A stretch of 64,000 bases of DNA from the NCBI GenBank assembly GCA_032622095.1, contig CP136069.1, positions 166,400,394-166,464,393 on the forward strand, in the 5' to 3' direction. The stretch is from Siphonodentalium dalli (Eukaryota > Mollusca > Scaphopoda > Gadilida > Siphonodentaliidae). Shown piece after piece: positions 56,970-64,000 of the stretch. How positions within the stretch are numbered: the first letter of the stretch is position 1; each line of letters begins with the position of its first letter. Under the pieces are notes generated by a model. It had not been told where the DNA came from, did not search any database, and saw only the letters and a list, made by a program, of their open reading frames with translations. Both the position numbers and the translations under genes were made by a program.

Positions 56970-57040
56970 TTTGCACTGGCTTACACGGTCGAGGTAAATG
57001 TTGTTAGGCCAATGTATTCTCTTATATATGCGAGGCAAAA
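56970..57040. mobile_element. M3 fragment
   Basis: GCACTGGCTTACACGGTCGA GGTAAATGTTGTTAGGCC, then TATTCTCTTATATATGCGAGG: the middle spacer and half a hairpin of M3. Confidence 0.6.
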
Positions 57041-57045
57041 TATTT

Positions 57046-58949
57046 GGCAAAAGTAAATTTCTGACATTGTGTCTTATATAAAGAAAGCATTCATTCATAC
57101 ACATGTCACGCCAGCCGAATCGTCTTTAAATTCTCGTTGTCGTGGGGATGGTGACGTCCTAGCCCCGAAGTTCGTCACCTGGATTCGAATGGAGATAAAA
57201 AATCGGAAGAGTCTATCCTACATTGGTGCCGACTCTGAAATTGTATCGCGCGTCATTATTTTCATCGTGGAAAACCATTTGTTAGATATTATCGAGTGTT
57301 AGGGTGGACTAACCTAATTAGCAGTTGGGTACCCAAGCTTGCAGCAATTTAGTCTTATGATATTCGTAGCACGGTGGTCACAATGTTATTACACTGGCAT
57401 GAATATAACACTTGCACATGTGATATTAATGTAGAAATAACTGCGTTGATGATGCTTATTTGCGCCCCCCCCCCTCAGTAAGATATTCATCTCCAAAACG
57501 TCATCTACATGCTATGTGGATGTTGATGGAATATTGTCTCAGACTGTTTCAACCAACATGATTATAACTTGTAATTCACACAATAAAGAGGGTGGTTGAC
57601 AAACTTAAGTACATGGTCCTAATTGTAAACCCGGCAACAGGAATAACAAACTACGATAATTGGTACTGCAGTTCTGAATGTCATGGAGTAACCATCGATT
57701 CTGCACTCAAGTTTTCAAATCATAAAACCGTGTTAGAATTAAGGTAGTATATGTCTATTTATATTTAGTATAAATAAATTGATTCCATGAATATAAATTA
57801 CACTTAATGGTCTCATGAAATAACATTTTGTGTGTGCAGAATTCGGTCACTCATCAAGGCGCTTTAGTGCCGCGATCTGTATTTCTTGTACATATACCCA
57901 AGCGGGTTATAACATATTTATAAACCGATTCACACACAGATGAAAGGGGAATTGAGTCACATTCAGTAAGATGATTACCTATCAATTACCATTCAATCAA
58001 AAGTTAATTGAATGGTTTGTGGTGTTACATATATATTCCTGTTAAATAATTAGTCAAATGCTCGTTGACAATCGGACCACTTGCGTAAGCATTATTTATC
58101 AGCACTGATAAACTATTTTGTCTCCGAATTTGAGAACGTTTTTATACTGATGACGTGTTTCTTGACAAAACAGATTCTTCCTTGTGATAATAAACTGTTT
58201 CGGCTGTTAAGGCTATTTTTCGTCTTGTTGCCATAATGTAATTATCGTTCAGAACACAGGAGGCAATGTTCGGTTTCCGAAATGAAACTATTCCACTTTG
58301 CATGAAGTTTGCATGTGTGATGAAATATCACCGGCATTCATTACAAAAGACTTCAACAAACCTGTTAATATTGCCTGCTTTACCGCGCACATGCATGTAT
58401 ATGTGAACAGTTTGTGGAATGTTCTCAATGTTATAATTCTAAAGGTCATTACGTGATTATTGTGGATTATACATTCCAAACAGGGCTGGATTTCGTTCAT
58501 TTTACTTACACTCACCCGCCCTCCCGACAAACCAAAAATATTCAATCGAAAGTGTTGGGCCCCCACCCATGCAGCCAACCCCCTCTATGTCCTCTAATTA
58601 ATGGTATGATCGGTGTTTTAATTTCTCGAGTGACTGGTGCGAACATTATCATGGCGTATTGTTAGAATTTCACACCTACCGCTCCGATCTCCTTTCAGCT
58701 TACTATCCAATTAATGTCAATTTATGTGTGATATTTGGCTGAAATTTATATTTTGGACCCGTCGAAATACAGATTCATACAAGAAATATTGTTCATGAAT
58801 TGGAGCAATTTGATTGGGCGAGGGGTGTGAACCGGTTTATTAATGCCACCGGTGTATACTGTTGGCCAAATTATAGAAATCCATGGTCCTATGTATGTTT
58901 TATAAATAGATAATTGTTTTTTTCTGGTTTGGTGAATGAAAAAACCCCC
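57046..58949. other. Intergenic, nothing recognised
   Basis: A 77-codon frame at 57069-57302 has no recognisable domain. Small hairpin TACCATTCAATCAA..TTAATTGAATGGT at about 57985-58015. Confidence 0.45.
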
Positions 58950-59293
58950 AGTAATGAGGCTGAATGGGTCACTCTCACAAAAAAAAGTGCTGAAGGGTAC
59001 ACAGGGTTTGAAAATGTGCTGAAGGGTACACAGGGTTTGTGATCGGCACGAACACCATTACATAACTTGTGCTTATGAAAGTCTAGCGCCCATTAGCAAT
59101 TTGTTTTCAGTACAATTTAATATTCATTGGAACGTAAACAATTATTCTCTGACAGAAATCATGGCAGATACGAAGACTGAATGTCCTTTATAATGACATT
59201 TTAAGCCATGTGTACCCTTCAGCACATGTATTTTGAAAATCCTGTGTACCCTTCAGCACTTTATTTGGTGAGAGTGACCCCTTCAGCAGTAAC
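58950..59293. mobile_element. MITE with long inverted ends containing tandem GTGCTGAAGGGTACACAGG
   Basis: The left arm GGGTCACTCTCAC..AGTGCTGAAGGGTACACAGG GTTTGAAAATGTGCTGAAGG is complementary to the right arm 59206-59293 (GTGTACCCTTCAGCAC twice, then GTGAGAGTGACCCCTTCAGC). The middle is unique and AT-rich. Confidence 0.75.
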
Positions 59294-59524
59294 AAGCCGT
59301 AGTTGTTTGTAATAATTTGAAGGATTAGTTGTTTTAACGGAATTCTTAGGCGGTGCATTCATGTATATATTTTATATTATAATTTATATTTATGGCTAAT
59401 AATATGATCTTGGTGGCGTTATAATTTCTGACTATGGTTTTCTTGTAACATATCGCAAAGCAGACACCATAGTAACTCCCGTCTTGTGTCTTGATGTGCA
59501 CTGAAATGAAAGTGACACTGGCGT

Positions 59525-61140
59525 CACTGTGGAGGATCTATTCCTAGAAATGTGGTGCTCTACCAATATTTTGAGCAATTTTTATCGTGACATTCCGGTG
59601 CTTTACTGGGGATTTTTTATTTTCGCCGCACAAAAGTGAAGAAAAATTACAGATTATGTAAGTATATCGCAGGTTTCTTTTAACCAATGGATTATTTATA
59701 TTGATGTTCACATTGATATGTGAGAAAATGTAAGAAATCCCATAGGAATGCCCGTAAATCGACATTTTATAATTATATTCCGATACTTTACAGAGTGCCC
59801 AGTGCTCTCCCAATAGTCAAGTGCTCTCCCCAGGATCATGTATTGTGCTATAACAAGCAAAAAAGCGAATAAATACTAAATATTATGCGTTGGTTAGGTG
59901 GTAATAAACTTAATATGTTATTTTGCGTCGCATATACGTCCATAAAGGCATACTTTGTTCGTTTAAAGGTACTCAACCCGATAAAACTCCTCTCAATTAC
60001 TATTTCAATGGCTTCGGGGGTCAAAAATATTTGATTCGAGTCGAGGAAGTCACCCATCAAAGCTCAGATTTGTTAGATATCGATTTTAAAAATCTATTAG
60101 TTTTCATTATCGGGAATACTATCTGGCCCAGAACTCAGTCAAAATTGCGTTAAAATTACCACTTGATTTTAGAGTTATTCATCCTTGTCTGTTTGAATAG
60201 ATTTGGAGTACACATCCAGAGCAGATTACGGCAGTTATTAGTACTGATCTCGAGAACATAACAAATTTGAAAAATCAATATCTAATAACTCTGAGCTTTG
60301 TTTGATGGGTTCCTCGACTCGAATCAAATATTTTTTACCCCCAAAGCCAAAGAAATAGTAATATAGGACCCTCTGATTGGATTGTTGTTGTTGGAATCTG
60401 TTGAGATGGGGACCCTCTTTACGGGTTGAGTACCTTTAATCACGTATTTCAGGGGTAGCAAACGCAATGGGGAGTATATGAATGAACTATGTAATCTATA
60501 ATTATTTCCATGTGTTCTATTGGATATAACTGATAACAAACGCTCAATTCTTGTTCAGGAAATGATTGTCGAACGTATTTTTATTGTGTAACTGTAATTG
60601 TGGCCAATCGGAATAACGATTATTCAACTCACAAAGCACCGGAATGACTCAGTAAACCACCGGAATACACATGTAGACCTATTTTATGGTCGTTTTCTTC
60701 GATTTGGTATGTTATTAATGCTATTTTCATGTTGCATAAACTTGCATTGACTTCAGGAATGTATTGAGGAACAGGCGTTCAAAGTTACAATATACAGTAT
60801 TCAGTATTAAGTCGGTAATACGCCGTTGAAGTGACGAATTTCCCAAAAAACGCAAAATATCGAGGAATTTATTTATATTACTGGGCAGTATGCCAATATA
60901 GTGGCACAATATTACAACATATATTACTCACCTTCTTTGCCACGTCCGTCCCGTATATATACATTCGTCAAATATTTGCGTTTAAAACATTACTAAAATG
61001 CGTGTTTATTACCCACGCATGTCATCTCTGTCGCACAATGAGCAAAATGTGACAGAACACCGGAATATTTGCTTGCTAAGCACGTAAATATTGCTCGGGA
61101 GGGCACCACATTTCTAGGAATAGATCCTCCATGCACAGTG
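59525..61140. mobile_element. 1.6-kb DNA transposon, non-autonomous, 8-bp TSD
   Basis: CACTGTGGAGGATCTATTCC..GGAATAGATCCTCCATGCACAGTG, flanked by ACTGGCGT at 59517-59524 and 61141-61148. Inverted ends extend about 60-90 bases (TAGAAATGTGGTGC, GAGCAAT, ATTCCGGTG). No transposase is visible. It contains an M5 element at 59963-60439. Confidence 0.82.
59963..60439. mobile_element. M5 element nested in the 1.6-kb transposon
   Basis: TTAAAGGTACTCAACCCG..CGGGTTGAGTACCTTTAA, in the opposite orientation to 38211-38698 and about 90 percent similar. Confidence 0.85.
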
Positions 61141-61144
61141 ACTG

Positions 61145-63420
61145 GCGTCGTGGATTGGCTCTTACACGGAACGTACATATATTATGTGCTCAGACCTTGG
61201 ACTAAAATTTGATAGTACTTTCAATCTCCTTGGAATACACTTTGATACCAACCTTGAGAAAATGAATATAAATTATGATAGAAAACTTGCTGAAGTCAAA
61301 CGTTTGATAGAAATATGGAAACACCGGTTACTTACACCCATTGGTCGAATAACTGTGATAAAATCACCAATACTCCCAAAATTAACACACCTTTTTGTAG
61401 CTCTCCAAAATCCCGGTAATGTTTTTATGAAAAATCTTGACACAACGCTCTTTAATTTTCTTTGGAACTCGAAGCGTGCTAGAGTCAAACGCAAAGTTAT
61501 ATGTCAGGATTATAAGAATGGCGGATTAAAAATGGTTGATGTAAACCATTTTATGATGTCAATGAAAATAACTTGGGTTAGGTGCCTCTTGACAAAAAGT
61601 GCCAAGTGGACTCCATTAATAGATATACCTTTATGTGATGACCCTATGTTCCTTACTTATGACTACTCTTACATAGAAAAACAGGCAAAGAAATTAACCA
61701 ATCTTTTTTGGCATGATGTCCTGATGGCATTTACAGAATTTCTAGAGAAGATAGAAACAATCGCCAAATATCAGCATGTACGTTATGGAATAACCCAAAT
61801 ATAAAGCAGTACGGAAAAGTAATAAATTTCACCTCCTGGCGAGAAAAGGGGGTTATCTTTTTAAACGATATGCTGGACAATAATGGTTGTTTTCTTACAC
61901 GAGACGATTTACTAAGGGTCTATAACATACACACAAACTTCATCACTCTTAATAACATCCAACATAAGATAAAATTACTTGCCAAAAAATTTGAACAGCC
62001 TATAACTCGAATAGTCACCCCCCTTTTACCAACTAATTCATTAAATTGCTTTAAAACTGTCGAGGAGGACAAGACTTTTATAAACTTTTTATCGACATTC
62101 CAACTTCTACTGTAGCACACAGAAAATGGCAAGTGTTATTTCCCGACAAAATAATTAATTGTTTTAAACTGGATAAACTTCCCTTTCTCACGACGCCGGA
62201 CACAAAGCTGCAATGGCTACAATTCCGAATAAATTCACGAATATAATCAACTAATAAGTTTCTCAAAATGTCCAATTTACGACAAGATGCTAAATGTGAC
62301 AGATGTAAAAGCGAGACAGAAGACATGACCCACATATTTTGGAATTGTGTGCACGTTCAGGAATTCATAAAGGAACTCAGTGATTGGGGTAAAATTAACA
62401 GCATTGATCTCTGTCCCCAACAAACGACAATGATTCTCGGCTCTTCACCAACGGATCCGAACTTTACAACTAACATGCTATGGCTCCTAATTAAACAATA
62501 CATATATATACATACTAGCCGATGAGCCCGACGTTGTCCGGGCTATTCGACCCGATAAAATTCGTATCCGGGGCAAGATACATTCACATACCAAATTTCA
62601 AGTCGATAGCTCCACCCGTTTCCGAGATCTCGTCTGCGCATGCGCGAAGCTGGCGTCGCACGGGCTCGGCGACCCGATAAAATTCGTATCCGGGGCAAGA
62701 TACATTCACACCCCAAATTTCAAGTCGATAGCTCCACCCGTTTCCGAGATCTGGTCTTCGCATGGAATTCGTATCCAGGGCAAGATAGATTCACATACCA
62801 AATTTCAAGTCGATAGCTCCACCCGTTTCCGAGATCTCGTCTGCGCATGCGCGAAGCTGGCGTCGCACGGGCTCGGCGACCCGATAACATTCGTATCCGG
62901 GGAAAGATACATTCACATAGCAAATTTCAAGTCGATAGCTCCACCCGTTTCCGAGATCTCGTCTGCGCATGCGCGAAGCTGGCGTCGCACGGGCTCGGCG
63001 ACCCGATAAAATTCGTATCCGGGGCAAGATACATTCACATAGCAAATTTCAAGTCGATAGCTCCACCCGTTCCCGAGATCTCGTCTGCGCATGCGCGAAG
63101 CGGGCGCCGCACGGGCTCGCCAATACGACAACGTTCACCGCCTGGTCGAACTACACACACGTACCAAGTTTCGTCCCGATCGGTCGAGAATCGTAGATTT
63201 GTATTAATGACAAACAAACAAACAAACAAACAAACATACATACAGACAGAGGTCTTCAAAATATATATGAGATACAGGACTAAATTCAAGCCAATTAACT
63301 TATCGCTAAATGTTTTCCTCAAAGAGTTGAATTATAGATACCAATGTGAGAAGTATACCGCATGATGCCAATCGAAACAAGATGAATTTTCGAAAAACTG
63401 GTTCCTTTTAGAAAAGGCAT
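61145..63420 (+). pseudogene. LINE ORF2 C-terminal part, frameshifted
   Basis: 61184-61804 reads continuously and aligns with the intact copy (LLGIHFDTNL, IEIWKHRLLTPIGRITVIKS, CQDYKNGGLKMVDV). It continues in other frames at 61870-62115 and 62268-62510 (finger CDRCKSETEDMTHIFWNC). After the 62515-63250 insertion it resumes with RTKFKPINLSLN..YRYQCEKY. Several frameshifts; dead. Roughly half-identical protein to the 42-kb copy, so a different, older subfamily. Confidence 0.85.
62513..63250 (+). mobile_element. Interspersed repeat with 122-bp tandem units, inside LINE copy 3
   Basis: Starts ACTAGCCGATGAGCCCGACG TTGTCCGGGC and ends (AAAC)n CATACATACAGACAGAG, as at 11217-11735. The body has about five units (starts at 62551, 62673, a short one at 62765, 62880, 63002) of CCCGATAAAATTCGTATCCG..CAAATTTCAAGTCGATAGCT..TCTGCGCATGCGCGAAG. 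GC-rich compared with its surroundings. Flanked by ATATATAT on both sides, a possible target duplication. Confidence 0.75.
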
Positions 63421-63851
63421 TACATGTATAACATGTACACACGAGTCAACACCAATCAACTTGATTGTCCTGGAAATGATCTCTTTACCAATTCGAAAAC
63501 TCACTTAGTTAATATACCCGGAAATACGATACCCCCGCCAATATCACAATGCCGTCTATGGTTAGATGCCGTACCGATACGCCGTACCCAGGAAACAGTT
63601 CAAGGATCTAAAATCTGAATTAATATATAATAATGAACATATATTCGATTTATTCCAAGTTTCATGTCAGTCACTGGGAGTGCATATGGTGTACGAAAGA
63701 CGTGTAAATGAAGTGCGCGATATGTGAGCGAATTGGAAGAATGTCACTTGATATATAATAATGTGTACCTCTGTTTATATTTTCATTTCTTCGTTGATGT
63801 ATGTTTATTCAAATAAAAAATTACAAAAGAAAAGAAAAAAAGGTGACACTG

Positions 63852-64000
63852 TAGCTCAACTTGGAGAGGGGATAATTTGATATGTTAGTCAATGAACCGA
63901 TTGGATTGCGGAATGTTTAAATGTCTAAGTATAATACTAGTATCAACATGCAGTGATATATATAAAGTAAAATGTAAGATGGCCACTGGCAGCCATGTTT
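63852..64000. other. End of window
   Basis: Flank of LINE copy 3. The last 30 bases (GATGGCCACTGGCAGCCATG) look like the start of the repeat type arrayed at 14 kb. Confidence 0.4.

Larger units (their letters stand above)
61145..63842 (+). mobile_element. Tx1/L1-type LINE, 5'-truncated and interrupted (copy 3)
   Basis: Begins GCGTCGTGGATTGG, corresponding to ASWIG of the intact ORF2 (about residue 670), and ends in poly(A) at about 63842. LINE TSD GTGACACTG: right copy 63843-63851; left copy 59512-59520, now separated by the 1.6-kb transposon. Confidence 0.85.

Noticed and set aside
57069-57302. 77-codon ORF
   Set aside because: No recognisable domain or splice context; expected by chance in this much sequence.

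Overview
This is a eukaryotic (animal) genomic window, AT-rich and dominated by transposable elements, with at most two host genes. Introns, a metazoan-type Rab23, a secreted PAN/C-type-lectin gene and a repeat opening GCTCACCTGAGACGAAGTCTC-like (26.2 kb; I recall this type from mollusc genomes) point to a lophotrochozoan, most likely a mollusc. I cannot name the species.

Host genes. (1) 7.4-17.7 kb, + strand: a complete Rab23 small GTPase in seven coding exons. All splice junctions and phases can be read directly, giving 246 aa ending in the prenylation box CSIL. (2) 53.65-22.2 kb, - strand: a secreted protein with signal peptide, PAN/apple-like domain and C-type-lectin domain. Three phase-compatible exons are visible. 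The first intron would be about 29.6 kb, and nearly all the large transposon cluster lies inside it.

Mobile DNA. Rab23 introns hold a Penelope-like element (PLE) relic with a hammerhead-like motif, inserted one base inside intron 1, plus several families of small hairpin elements. These are: M1 (hairpin ends with GAATGAGGTCCCC), M2 (TGACCCGCC ends), M3 (TTAACCCTTTCATGA ends), M4 (perfect palindromes ending TACAGTAATG), M5 and M7 (TTAA ends), and others. Decayed copies of three Rab23 splice-acceptor regions lie in or just beyond the gene.

31.2-48.0 kb: a recent tandem duplication of a 7.85-kb unit, bounded by three copies (DR1, DR2, DR3) of a hAT-like element. Each unit carries one Tx1/L1-type LINE that is 5'-truncated. 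DR2 is a hybrid of DR3 (left) and DR1 (right), as expected if unequal crossing-over made the duplication. One LINE copy has an uninterrupted ORF2; the other has a 1-base frameshift.

48.1-52.2 kb: a 4-kb element with inverted arms of about 490 bp and no ORF inside. 54.3-56.9 kb: a 37-39-bp minisatellite that is open in all three minus frames, just upstream of the lectin first exon. 59.5-63.85 kb: nested insertions whose order can be read from target-site duplications: a truncated LINE, then an 8-bp-TSD transposon at its 5' junction, then an M5 element inside that; a 122-bp-repeat element also interrupts the LINE.

No tRNA, rRNA or CRISPR was recognised. Coordinates of decayed repeats are good to about 10-30 bases; TSD and exon coordinates were counted base by base.
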